A stretch of 12,413 bases of DNA from DASRLE01 sp964558455 (GCA_964558455.1 CAZLEE010000129.1:1-12413); one strand, 5' to 3'. Counted from the first letter of the stretch, positions 1-7,787 are shown. Notes: generated by a model not told the origin, from the letters alone. Numbers and translations: made by a program.

Positions 1-77
1 CTGCCTTGTTCTTTTGCCGCCCAGCTTCGTTGTTCACTCGTTGCAGATCACTGCGGATATGCGCCTCGTTCACGTCT

Positions 78-113
78 CGCCGGGCGACAAAATCCCGGCG
101 GCATCTTGCCACC
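78..113 (-). terminator. Possible hairpin terminator downstream of the NDK-like gene
   Basis: Two stems follow the TAA stop at 133-135 when read on the minus strand. Bases 78-84 pair perfectly with 94-100 (7 bp, 9-nt loop). Bases 97-102 can instead pair with 108-113 (6 bp including one G-U, 5-nt loop). The two stems share bases 97-100, so they exclude each other. There is no T-tract after either one, so this is not a textbook intrinsic terminator. The rest of 1-132 shows no gene that I can support. Confidence 0.25.
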
Positions 114-132
114 TTTATTTATTTCCGCCGCC

Positions 133-1305
133 TTAGCTCCTGCCGTAGAACTCTTCCACCACGGCGCGGAAATTATTTTCCCCGACGTTGATGATGCCCA
201 TTTCGCGCCGGGCGGATTCGGTGGAATCGCTGGCGTGGGCGGCATTGATCATGATGCTCTGTCCAAACTCGCGCCGGATGGAACCCGGGGGCGCCTTGGA
301 AGGGTCCGTGGGGCCGAGAACGTCCCGGATTTTGCGGATGGCTTCAACCCCTTCGTAAATCAACGCGATGCACTTTTCCGAGCCGGGCTGCTTCATTTCT
401 TCGGAGGTGCATTCGGAGGGGGCGCGGCCGGACATGAATTTGACAATATTCTCGAATTGGTTGTCACCAAAATGGGGGCAGAGAAGCTGGCCCAGTTCCT
501 TTTCGGTCACAGGCGGCACCTTGAAACCGAATTCCTTTTCCAAAATGGCCTTGGCCCTGGAAACGACGACATCGGTGAGCTTGGTGCGCAAAACTTCGCG
601 CACCGGGCCGTAAAATTCCGCCGCTTGGGCAACGCTCATGCGATGGACTTTGATGCCAACGATGTAAAGGCCGGTGCGGGAAAGAAAATCAATGACATTG
701 CCAGGGCGGCCGGTGGCGAAACGAAAGTTATCCGGCTTGATCAGCACCAGGGTGCGTTGGGGGGATTCCTCCGGCCCGTAAGCCAGAGTGCGCTCGACCA
801 CGCCGCCGTCCGAATCGGAGTAATGGGACCAAAGCTTCAGTTTGATGGACGCCTCTTCCGGGGTGGGAGCCGCCAGGACGGCTGGCTCGAAATAGCGCAC
901 ACTGCCGTGCTCATCGAGAATCAAATCGCCGTAAGTGTCGCGAATCGTTTCGCCGCCGCGCCGTTCGGCCGAGATGTTGCCGATGACGGAACGGATTTTG
1001 CGCACCGCCTCCTCACCGCGGAAGAGAAGCATCATGACGCGGCGCGGACGTTGCGTTTTGGGATCGGGCGCAAGGTTGCGCAAGATATAATCGCGAATCA
1101 ATTCCTGCACCCGGCGATCCTGCGAATCGGCGGCGGAAATGATGACCTCGGAATATTGCTGAACCAACTCCGTGCAGGGACCGAACATGCGAGCCGCCAC
1201 CATCTCAAGGCCGGTGCGGGTGATCAGCCGGGCCAATATTCCACCCGTGCGGGATTTGTGCAGCGTGTAAGGGGTGATTATGACGTAGGCGAGTTGTTGG
1301 GCCAT
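133..1305 (-). CDS. Tandem-domain nucleoside diphosphate kinase-like protein
   Basis: This 390-residue protein is built from two NDK-fold repeats; an ordinary NDK is about 140-150 residues. NDKs move the gamma-phosphate between nucleoside triphosphates and diphosphates through a phospho-histidine. The C-terminal repeat (about 185-385) looks competent: K190 in IKPDN, Y232, R327, T333, R344, N354 and H357 in HASDS match the known active-site set. It carries extra residues at about 240-310 compared with a standard NDK. The N-terminal repeat (about 5-145) is degenerate: the lysine position is T11 (ITPY), the asparagine position is L130, and only an HGS tripeptide (133-135) recalls the HGSDS motif. 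R30-T31-G32-L33 and R210-T211-G212-L213 are the same segment in each repeat. ATG start at 1305, with no clear Shine-Dalgarno. It lies 12 bp after the zinc-ribbon gene, probably cotranscribed. NDK fold is near certain; kinase activity is inferred. Confidence 0.9.
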   Translation of the reverse strand: MAQQLAYVIITPYTLHKSRTGGILARLITRTGLEMVAARMFGPCTELVQQYSEVIISAADSQDRRVQELIRDYILRNLAPDPKTQRPRRVMMLLFRGEEAVRKIRSVIGNISAERRGGETIRDTYGDLILDEHGSVRYFEPAVLAAPTPEEASIKLKLWSHYSDSDGGVVERTLAYGPEESPQRTLVLIKPDNFRFATGRPGNVIDFLSRTGLYIVGIKVHRMSVAQAAEFYGPVREVLRTKLTDVVVSRAKAILEKEFGFKVPPVTEKELGQLLCPHFGDNQFENIVKFMSGRAPSECTSEEMKQPGSEKCIALIYEGVEAIRKIRDVLGPTDPSKAPPGSIRREFGQSIMINAAHASDSTESARREMGIINVGENNFRAVVEEFYGRS

Positions 1306-1317
1306 AGGAAAAGGGAC

Positions 1318-1500
1318 TCAGCCTGGCTGATTGGAACTTTTTGGGGCCGTCGCCGCTTTTCCGCCCAAAATTTTAAACATGACGACACCGCAAGTAGGAC
1401 ATTTGCCTTTGATCGCTTTGCGCCCATTTTTCATGACTTCTTCCACTGCCTCGGCAATTTCCTTCTTCGCTTTGCACTTAACGCAATATCCTTCAGGCAT
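1318..1500 (-). CDS. Small zinc-ribbon protein, DUF5679-like
   Basis: A 60-residue protein with two CxxC knuckles: C6/C9 in YCVKCK and C34/C37 in CPTCG, joined by the segment MKNGRKAIKGK. This pattern matches my memory of the DUF5679 family of short zinc ribbons, whose function is unknown. The last 15 or so residues are a low-complexity Ala/Lys/Ser tail. I chose the ATG at 1498-1500 because the family starts just before the first CxxC and GGAA lies upstream; an in-frame GTG at 1513-1515 would add five residues. The gene sits just ahead of the NDK-like gene (12-bp gap) and behind a plausible promoter at 1550-1579. The ribbon may bind nucleic acid or act as a protein adaptor, but nothing in the sequence decides this. 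Confidence 0.8.
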   Translation of the reverse strand: MPEGYCVKCKAKKEIAEAVEEVMKNGRKAIKGKCPTCGVVMFKILGGKAATAPKSSNQPG

Positions 1501-1549
1501 AAAATTGTTCCGCACAATAGTGCTTCAGGCACGGTCGCGCAGTGAGAAT

Positions 1550-1579
1550 AGTCTATGGGCCAAACACTGTCACAGTCAA
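1550..1579 (-). promoter_or_regulatory. Putative sigma-70-type promoter for the zinc-ribbon/NDK pair
   Basis: Read on the minus strand, a TTGACT -35 box (1574-1579) is followed after 18 bp by TAGACT (1550-1555) as a -10 box. The transcript would start around 1540-1545, leaving a leader of about 40 nt before the ATG at 1500. The -35 box is a 5/6 match to consensus and the -10 box 4/6. Bases 1566-1576 form the dyad ACTGT-C-ACAGT, which overlaps the -35 box and could be an operator. Matches of this quality do arise by chance. Confidence 0.35.
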
Positions 1580-1637
1580 CTCGTAAAACGCCCATCCAAC
1601 TTCAACCTGTTGATGGCTAGAATGATAACGAAGCCGC

Positions 1638-3122
1638 TCAAGAGGCCCCGGCGATCCGGCGCAACTCGTTTTTCAGGATCTTTCCGGTCGCATTGCGCGG
1701 GAGGTCCTGCAGGATGATGACGTGCCTTGGCACTTTGTAGTCGGCCAATTGTCCCTTCGCAAAATGCAACAGGGACGCTTCATGCAATTTCACCCCGTCT
1801 TGCGCGGCGATGAAAGCCATGGGATATTCCCCCTTGCGCGCGTCGGGCAGGCCGATCACCGCCACCTCTTTGACACCCGGAAATTTATAAAGCACCTCCT
1901 CGATCTCGCGCGGATAAACGTTGATCCCGTTGACCAGAAGCATGTCCTTTTTCCGGTCGGTGATGTAGAAATATCCGTCGCTGTCGGCGTGGCCGATGTC
2001 CCCGGTCAACAACCAGTCGCCGCGCATGACCTTCGCGGTTTCCTCGGGTTGTTTCCAATAGCCCAGCATGACATTGCGGCCGCGCACACAGATTTCGCCG
2101 GTCGCGCCCGTCGGCAGAAATTCCCCGGAATCATCCTGCACCGATATTTCCACGCCGAAGATCGGCACTCCGATCGAACCGGCCTTCCACGGACCCCGCA
2201 CGGGATTGAAGGACACCACCGGACTGGCCTCGCTCAATCCGTATCCTTCCAGCAAAGGGATGGGGAAACGCTCCGTGAACTCGCGCAGAATCTCAGCGGG
2301 CAGCGGCGCGCCGCCGCTGATGCACAATCGCAGGGGCAGATTGGTCGGGACCGATCCGTGGGTCAGGGCGCGGAAGAATTGCGGGACGGCCGGGAGCAAA
2401 GTGGCCTGGTGTTGCATGATGTCCGCCACCACGTTTCTGGGCGGATGGAGCGTCTTGATCAGAACGATGGATCCGCCGATGAGCAGCGGCAGCAAAACCC
2501 CAACCGTCAGCATGAAGCTGTGGAACATCGGCAGCAACACGGCAAAACGATCCTCCCCGACCGCGCTCAACACCCGCTGGCAACTGAAAACATTGGTCAG
2601 GAGGTTGCCGTGCGAAAGCATCGCCCCCTTGGGATGTCCGGTGGTGCCGGATGTGTAAATAATGACCGCCAAGTCAGACTCCAACCGGTGACAATCCGCG
2701 CCGGCCCCGACCGGCAAGGGAGGCTTGGCAAAACTCTCCACCGCCAGCGTTTTCAGTCCGGGCCGCGCCCGCTTGAGATGCTCTGTTTCCTTCCGCGTTG
2801 ATTCGCTCACGATCAGGACGTCAATCTCCGCGTCCGCCAGGATGAAATCAATTTCCGGCCCCTTGAGAAAATTGTTGATCGGCACGACCACGCCGCCGCA
2901 TTGCAAGATACCGAAAAGGGCGGGCACGAATTCCGGGCAATTTTCCAGCCAGATGCCGACGCGATCACCGGCCCGTAAACCGTAATGGGCAGTCAACTGG
3001 CGCGCCACCCAAAGCGATTGCGACCAAAGCTCGCCGTAGGAGAACTGCAGTTCCCCCCAAAACAACGCAACCTTCCGCCGGTCGCGCCGGGCGCAGTTTT
3101 TGAAGGCATGAGCTAAATTCAC
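1638..3122 (-). CDS. AMP-forming acyl-CoA synthetase (long-chain fatty acid-CoA ligase type)
   Basis: An ANL-superfamily adenylating enzyme of 495 residues, normal for bacterial acyl-CoA synthetases. It would activate a carboxylic acid with ATP to an acyl-AMP and then transfer it to CoA, feeding beta-oxidation or lipid synthesis. Visible motifs, numbered from the GTG start: the phosphate loop YTSGTTGHPKG (156-166), GYGLSE (293-298), the TGD motif (373-375), the hinge YITDRKKD (about 386-393) and the C-terminal catalytic lysine K481 in NATGKILK. The substrate cannot be read from sequence. An in-frame TTG at 3156-3158 would add 12 residues; I prefer GTG at 3120-3122 because family members typically begin Met-Asn-Leu-Ala, as here. 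No good Shine-Dalgarno precedes either start. It is divergent from the RNase D gene, with 76 bp between starts. Confidence 0.9.
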   Translation of the reverse strand: MNLAHAFKNCARRDRRKVALFWGELQFSYGELWSQSLWVARQLTAHYGLRAGDRVGIWLENCPEFVPALFGILQCGGVVVPINNFLKGPEIDFILADAEIDVLIVSESTRKETEHLKRARPGLKTLAVESFAKPPLPVGAGADCHRLESDLAVIIYTSGTTGHPKGAMLSHGNLLTNVFSCQRVLSAVGEDRFAVLLPMFHSFMLTVGVLLPLLIGGSIVLIKTLHPPRNVVADIMQHQATLLPAVPQFFRALTHGSVPTNLPLRLCISGGAPLPAEILREFTERFPIPLLEGYGLSEASPVVSFNPVRGPWKAGSIGVPIFGVEISVQDDSGEFLPTGATGEICVRGRNVMLGYWKQPEETAKVMRGDWLLTGDIGHADSDGYFYITDRKKDMLLVNGINVYPREIEEVLYKFPGVKEVAVIGLPDARKGEYPMAFIAAQDGVKLHEASLLHFAKGQLADYKVPRHVIILQDLPRNATGKILKNELRRIAGAS

Positions 3123-3198
3123 AGTCCTGAAACTCCGATGATTGATATGAAAGTTCAAGGTTTAAAGTCGCTTGAGTTTGTAGTAACATGCGAAAATT

Positions 3199-4254
3199 GT
3201 GATTGACTCGGACGGAAAATTATCGGAATTCCTGCCCACACTCCGCGCGGCGGACTGGCTGGCGATGGATACGGAAGCGGACAGCTTGCACGCCTATCCG
3301 GAAAAACTGTGCCTCATGCAATTGACCAGCCGGGCGGGCGATTTTTTAATCGACCCGCTGGCTCACGTGGATCTGCAACCGGTTTGGCCGGAGTTCAAAA
3401 AACATCAACTGATTCTGCACGGGGCCGACTATGACCTGCGGCTGTTGCGCAAGAACCATAACTTCGTGCCGAGCCGGATATTCGACACGATGCTGGCGAG
3501 CCGGCTGTTGGGCGAGCGCGAGTTTGGGCTGGGCAGCCTGGTCAAGAGGCATCTGGGCATCGTTTTGGAAAAGGGATCGCAAAAAGCCGATTGGGCCAAA
3601 CGCCCGCTGACCACGCGCATGGAAGAATACGCGCGCGCCGACACGCGGCACCTGAAGACGTTGCGTGATATTTTGAGCGATCAACTCCAGGCAAAAAACC
3701 GTCTTTCCTGGCTGGAACAATCCTGCGACCGGCTCATCGCCGAATGCGCCATTCCCCCCACGCCCGAACCAGACCTGGTCTGGCGCGTCAAGGGCAGCCA
3801 CAAACTGACCCGCGCCGGATTGGCGGTGTTGCGCGCAATCTGGCAGTGGCGCGAAAAGGAAGCCATTGCCGCGAACAAGCCCCCCTACTTCGTCTTGAGC
3901 CACGAAGCGCTGACGGGAATTGCGGTGGCCGCCCCCGAACATCAGCCTTACGATAATTTATTGCCCCGTCATTTTTCCTCGCGCCGCAAGGACGGTTTGG
4001 GCGAGGCCGTTCAAAAGGGATTGGGTGTTGCGCCCGATGAACAGCCCGAAATTCTGCATTCCCAGTCGCATCGCCACACCGAGGCGCAGCATCAGCGGTT
4101 CGTCCAGTTGGAGCTAAAAAGGAATACGCGCGCAGCGCAATTGGGCCTGGACCCCACCTTGATTGCCAGCCGGGCCACCCTTCTGGCCCTGGCCGAGAAC
4201 TGGGAGCGGAATCAAGCCGACCTGATGGATTGGCAGCGCGAACTGCTGCAATAA
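3199..4254 (+). CDS. rnd: Ribonuclease D (DEDDy 3'-5' exoribonuclease with HRDC domain)
   Basis: A 351-residue protein, close to the roughly 370 residues of E. coli RNase D, which trims the 3' ends of tRNA precursors and other small RNAs using two metal ions in the cytoplasm. The exonuclease domain fills about 10-165 with all DEDDy residues present: D24 and E26 in MDTEAD, D79 in HGADYDL, Y144 and D148 in YARAD. An HRDC nucleic-acid-binding domain follows at about 198-275, and residues 300-350 form a second helical HRDC-like region with RAAQLGLDPTLIASRATL. The start is GTG at 3199; the ATG at 3188 is closed by a stop after four codons. No Shine-Dalgarno is visible. The gene is divergent from the acyl-CoA synthetase and convergent with the ClC gene. 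Confidence 0.92.
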   Translation: MIDSDGKLSEFLPTLRAADWLAMDTEADSLHAYPEKLCLMQLTSRAGDFLIDPLAHVDLQPVWPEFKKHQLILHGADYDLRLLRKNHNFVPSRIFDTMLASRLLGEREFGLGSLVKRHLGIVLEKGSQKADWAKRPLTTRMEEYARADTRHLKTLRDILSDQLQAKNRLSWLEQSCDRLIAECAIPPTPEPDLVWRVKGSHKLTRAGLAVLRAIWQWREKEAIAANKPPYFVLSHEALTGIAVAAPEHQPYDNLLPRHFSSRRKDGLGEAVQKGLGVAPDEQPEILHSQSHRHTEAQHQRFVQLELKRNTRAAQLGLDPTLIASRATLLALAENWERNQADLMDWQRELLQ

Positions 4255-4271
4255 TCCGCCTCCGGCAGATG

Positions 4272-4308
4272 CCCTGAAAACTATTTTGGCCCCAAATCAG
4301 GGTCTTTT
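4272..4308 (+). terminator. Possible terminator between the convergent RNase D and ClC genes
   Basis: Bases 4272-4277 (CCCTGA) pair with 4297-4302 (TCAGGG), and an inner stem of TTTGG (4285-4289) with CCAAA (4292-4296) can form after an asymmetric bulge. A short T-rich run (TCTTTT) follows on the plus strand, so it could end the RNase D transcript 18 bp after its stop. It overlaps the last codons of the ClC gene. The inner loop is too tight for the full inner stem, so this is a weak call. Confidence 0.28.
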
Positions 4309-6140
4309 CCGGGAAAAATCCCCGTGGAAGACGTGACGGAATTTTGGGCGGCGATGGCTTCTGACAACACGCCCAAGGCCTCAGCCCGAACCACCGATCC
4401 AATCAATATCCGGTCCTCAAACGTATTAACCACCGGCACGTTCCGCTGTTCGCTGGCCAGCAACGCGGGCAAGGCATCCATCAGCTTTTGACCGGGCCGC
4501 AAACACGGCGGGATCGGACGCATGATGTCGCCCGCGATGATGGCGTTCATTTCCTCGCCCGCGCCCAGGTATTCCTTTAAATCCTGCAACGCCACCACCC
4601 CCACCAACCGCCCTTGCGCGTCAATCACCGGGATAAAGTTGTTCTGACTGCCTAAAAATCTCTCCGCGATCAGCGGCAGGACGGTGTTTTCCCGCACCGG
4701 CGGCACCGGCGCTCTCATCAAGTCCCCGATCTTTTGTTCGGTGGCCGCCCCCAGGCGCGAACCCTCCACTTCCAGATTGCGCAGTTTCATCGGCTCGGTG
4801 TAAACAGAATTCGGGTGCAGGCGTTGCGACACCAGGGTGGACACCGCGCAACCCAGCATCAACGCCGGCATGAGCGAATAATTCCACGAAATTTCCAGTA
4901 TCATGACAATGGCCAGCAACGGCGAACGCGTCGTGGCCGAGAAAACACAGCCCATCCCCACCAGCGCAAAAATTCCCACCGGCAAATGCTCCGGCGCCAA
5001 TCCCATTCCTTCCAAGGTCAGCCCAAACAAACTCCCCAGGCTGGCCCCCAGAAACAAGGTCGGCGTAATCACACCGCCCACCGCGCCCGATCCCACCGTC
5101 ACCACCGTCGCCAGCAATTTGGCCAGCAGAATGGCCAGCAGCACATTGGCGGGACCGGGATTCTGGATGATCCTGCTGGCAGCCACATAACCGTTGCCCC
5201 AGACCTGGGGATAGCTCAACGCGATGAATCCCACCAATGCCCCCCCCACCGCCATGCGGAGGGGCAGCATCATCGGCACACGTTTGAAAGATTCCCGGCT
5301 TAATCGCAGCAGCTTGAGAAAAACGGCCCCCAGCACTCCGGCCAATGCCCCCAGCACCAAAAACCACGGCAGTTGCGCCATGTGCGTAAAATCGAAATTC
5401 GGCACTTCATACCATTGCTTCAGCCCGAAAAAACTCCGCGAAACCATCGTCGCCACCACCGAGGAGCAAAGCAGCGGGGCGAACAGGTTCATGGAAAAAT
5501 TCCCCAGCACGACTTGCGCCGCGAAAATGGCCCCGGTAATGGGCGCGTTATAGGCCGCCGCCATGCCCGCCGCCGCCCCGCACGCCACCAACAGCCTCAA
5601 CCTATACGGTTGCCAGTGCATCATCTGCCCCCATCTTGACGCCGCCGTGGCCGACAATTGCGTAACGCCGCCTTCGCGCCCAATCGAGGCTCCGCTGCCA
5701 ATGCTCATCAGCGATGACACGCCGCGCACCAGGCCGCTCCGCAACGGCAACCGCCCATCCCCCGCCACCACCACCTCCAACAAATTCGTCGTTCCCTGCT
5801 TCCCCGCCAAACGCAATCCCCAAAACAAAACCGCTCCCGCCGCCAACCCTCCGATGGCCGGCGTGATCAACCGCCATACCGGCGGCAACGATTCCGCCAC
5901 TTCCACAATATTCTGTCCCGGATATCCGATCAGGAGCGCCTGAACTTTGTCCACGGCCAAGTAGAAAAGCACATTGACCACCCCGCCCATCAGGCCGACA
6001 ACCCCGGCTATCATCATGTGCAACGCTTCCTCACTCAACGAGAGCTTCTCCCTAATCTTCAACGCGTTACGCCAATGTCGGTGCAAGTAATGGCGCACGG
6101 ACGCAAAGACCCCGGCCTCGAATATCGATTGTCGTCCCAT
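4281..6140 (-). CDS. ClC-family chloride channel/transporter with two C-terminal CBS domains
   Basis: A 619-residue inner-membrane protein: a ClC core (about 40-450) with many hydrophobic helices, then paired CBS domains (about 475-527 and 537-595), which in other proteins bind adenine nucleotides. ClC proteins pass chloride or exchange it for protons. The gating glutamate is present as E156 in GREGG, the GxFxP motif appears as GGVITP (355-360), and a helix-R tyrosine is likely Y447. The proton-relay glutamate of E. coli ClcA (E203) aligns with V210 in NAPITGAIFAAQV, and the usual GSGIP chloride-filter motif seems replaced by TTNLL at about 117-121. This suggests altered coupling or ion selectivity. 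ATG start at 6140, with only a weak upstream purine stretch. It is divergent from the flavoprotein gene (136 bp). Confidence 0.93.
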   Translation of the reverse strand: MGRQSIFEAGVFASVRHYLHRHWRNALKIREKLSLSEEALHMMIAGVVGLMGGVVNVLFYLAVDKVQALLIGYPGQNIVEVAESLPPVWRLITPAIGGLAAGAVLFWGLRLAGKQGTTNLLEVVVAGDGRLPLRSGLVRGVSSLMSIGSGASIGREGGVTQLSATAASRWGQMMHWQPYRLRLLVACGAAAGMAAAYNAPITGAIFAAQVVLGNFSMNLFAPLLCSSVVATMVSRSFFGLKQWYEVPNFDFTHMAQLPWFLVLGALAGVLGAVFLKLLRLSRESFKRVPMMLPLRMAVGGALVGFIALSYPQVWGNGYVAASRIIQNPGPANVLLAILLAKLLATVVTVGSGAVGGVITPTLFLGASLGSLFGLTLEGMGLAPEHLPVGIFALVGMGCVFSATTRSPLLAIVMILEISWNYSLMPALMLGCAVSTLVSQRLHPNSVYTEPMKLRNLEVEGSRLGAATEQKIGDLMRAPVPPVRENTVLPLIAERFLGSQNNFIPVIDAQGRLVGVVALQDLKEYLGAGEEMNAIIAGDIMRPIPPCLRPGQKLMDALPALLASEQRNVPVVNTFEDRILIGSVVRAEALGVLSEAIAAQNSVTSSTGIFPGKDPDLGPK

Positions 6141-6224
6141 GTAGCAACTTACAATAGGAGGTTTTCCGTTTTTGACTAGCTTCGATTTTCAGCCCCCGAC
6201 TAAATTCGAAACCGATAAATCTGC

Positions 6225-6252
6225 TTTGATTTTTTTTCCAACCCCATATCAT
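6225..6252 (+). promoter_or_regulatory. Weak promoter candidate ahead of the flavoprotein gene
   Basis: TTTGAT (6225-6230) and TATCAT (6247-6252) are spaced by 16 bp, so transcription would start near 6259, about 18 nt before the ATG at 6277. The region is T-rich, which raises the chance of accidental matches. I found no convincing promoter for the ClC gene on the other strand of the same 136-bp gap. Confidence 0.22.
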
Positions 6253-6276
6253 CCCGCCAGTGTTTTCGACAACCAA

Positions 6277-7719
6277 ATGAAAAACATCGCCATTATTGGC
6301 GGGGGATTCAGCGGCGCCATCACCGCAGTCAACCTGGGCCGCTTAAGCGCCGGCCCGCTTAAAATTTCCATCATCGACAAAAATCCCGTCCCCTGCCGCG
6401 GTATCGCTTACAGCACGCGCAACCCCAGCCATCTCCTCAACGTCGCGGCTCGAAACATGTCGGCCATGGCCGATCAGCCGAACCATTTCGTTGAATGGCT
6501 CGGCACCCGCGTCGATTGCCTCGACATACCCGACGCCGTTCTCCGGGAAAATTACCTGCCCCGCCGCGTCTATGGCGAATACATCCACAGCTTGTTTCAG
6601 TGGTACACCCAAATCCTCTCCGAGGAAAAACAGATGCAGTTTGAAGTGATCCACGACGACGCCATCAACGTCCTCATGGAAGACAAAACCGCAACCGTCG
6701 TCCTCGCCGGCGGACGGACCGTGCCCGCCGACACCGTCGTCCTCGCCGTCGGGAACCAAACCCCGGTCCCGTTTCGGTTGCGGGGACTGGATCCCAAAAG
6801 CGCCAGATATATTGGCAATCCCTGGCTCGGCTGGGAAAAGAAACTGCCGTCCAGGGAAGAGAACCTGTTAATCATCGGCACCGGCCTGACCATGGTGGAT
6901 ACCTTTCTTTCCTTGAAAGACTTTGGCTGGCGCGGAAAGGTTTTTGCCGTCTCCCGCAACGGTCTGCTGCCCATTTCCCATTTTAAAGGCTTCGAATACC
7001 CCGACTTCATCAACGACGCAATCGCCCGCCGTCCATTTCGCGAGCTGTTTTCCATTTTCAAAAAACACTGGCGCGAGGCCCAGGCCAAAAACATCAACCC
7101 CGCCATCCTCGTCGATAAATTCCGCCCTTACACCCAGCGCATCTGGCAGAATTTTTCCCTGGCCGAGAAGAAACAATTCAACCGCCATTTCCGCACCCGC
7201 TGGAACGTGATGCGCCATCGCATCGCCCCGGAAATCCACCGGCAGCTCCAGGAAGCCATCGCGCAAGGATGGTTCAACGTCGTCAAAGGCAGGCTGCGGG
7301 ATTGCGCGGAGTCGGAGGACTCCATGACAATTTCACTTGACAGCAACAACGCAAAGCGCGTCTTGAAAGTCGGGGCCGTGATTAACTGCACCGGGCCGAA
7401 GGACAGCTATCTTCCCTCCGACTCGGCCTTGCTCAACAATCTTTTTGACTGCGGCCTGATTCAACCGGACGACATGAACATGGGCATCAGAGTCACGCCC
7501 GATTATGCCGCGGTGGATCGCGCCGGACATGCGTCGGAAACGATTTTCGCCATCGGATCCATCATGAAAGGCACCTTGTGGGAAACACTGGCCGTGCCGG
7601 AACTCCGTTCCCAGGCGTTTCGTCTCGCCGAAACAATTTCCGGCCAATGGGCTGATCGCGAGGCCAAAAAGAGCGCCATTTCCGAGGTGATGGAAGACGT
7701 CATCGAATATTCCATTTAG
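6277..7719 (+). CDS. FAD/NAD(P)-binding oxidoreductase, YdhS-like (NAD_binding_9 type)
   Basis: A 480-residue flavoprotein of the group that includes E. coli YdhS (COG4529), whose substrate is not established. The N-terminal Rossmann motif IIGGGFSG (6-13) should bind FAD. The family segment RGIAYSTRNPSHLLNV (41-56) follows, and a second nucleotide-binding loop, IIGTGLTMVD (199-208), probably holds NAD(P). INCTGP (369-374) and the region GIRVTPDYAAVD near 403-414, then FAIGSIMKG, form the usual C-terminal FAD contacts. I set the start at ATG 6277 because it lies just before the FAD motif; a TTG 105 bp upstream extends the frame, but that extension (residues rich in F and P) does not resemble the family. 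No clear Shine-Dalgarno. It may reduce a small molecule, but the partner is unknown. Proteins of this type are sometimes confused with monooxygenases or lysine hydroxylases. Confidence 0.85.
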   Translation: MKNIAIIGGGFSGAITAVNLGRLSAGPLKISIIDKNPVPCRGIAYSTRNPSHLLNVAARNMSAMADQPNHFVEWLGTRVDCLDIPDAVLRENYLPRRVYGEYIHSLFQWYTQILSEEKQMQFEVIHDDAINVLMEDKTATVVLAGGRTVPADTVVLAVGNQTPVPFRLRGLDPKSARYIGNPWLGWEKKLPSREENLLIIGTGLTMVDTFLSLKDFGWRGKVFAVSRNGLLPISHFKGFEYPDFINDAIARRPFRELFSIFKKHWREAQAKNINPAILVDKFRPYTQRIWQNFSLAEKKQFNRHFRTRWNVMRHRIAPEIHRQLQEAIAQGWFNVVKGRLRDCAESEDSMTISLDSNNAKRVLKVGAVINCTGPKDSYLPSDSALLNNLFDCGLIQPDDMNMGIRVTPDYAAVDRAGHASETIFAIGSIMKGTLWETLAVPELRSQAFRLAETISGQWADREAKKSAISEVMEDVIEYSI

Positions 7720-7720
7720 C

Positions 7721-7749
7721 AAACGCGGTTTTCCCGGTTTATTTTTTTT
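7721..7749 (+). terminator. Putative intrinsic terminator after the flavoprotein gene
   Basis: Two bases after the stop codon, AAAC-g-CGG (7721-7728) can pair with CC-c-G-GTTT (7733-7740) around a TTTT loop, giving a 7-bp stem with one bulge on each side. An A and then eight T residues (7742-7749) follow. The T-tract and position favour a terminator; the bulged, AT-containing stem is weak. Confidence 0.4.
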
Positions 7750-7787
7750 GAGTCAAATCCGCAAAAAATTGTCAATGAGACACTGGA

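Noticed and set aside
667..1220. The 14-base direct repeat as a mobile-element or recombination site
   Set aside because: It lies in frame at equivalent places of two homologous protein repeats, so domain duplication explains it.
106..1545. A 479-codon open frame on the plus strand, opposite the NDK and zinc-ribbon genes
   Set aside because: Its translation is low-complexity Gly/Ala/His/Phe-rich with no motif, and it is exactly antisense to two recognisable genes. Long antisense frames are common in GC-rich DNA.
1722..2801. A 359-codon plus-strand frame inside the acyl-CoA synthetase gene
   Set aside because: Arg/Gln/His-rich shadow of a gene with all its family motifs on the other strand.
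3123..3198. Interrupted inverted repeat (TCAAG/CTTGA, 3155-3175) in the gap between the acyl-CoA synthetase and RNase D genes
   Set aside because: Only five contiguous pairs with an 11-nt loop, and no -35/-10 pair at acceptable spacing on either strand; not better than chance.
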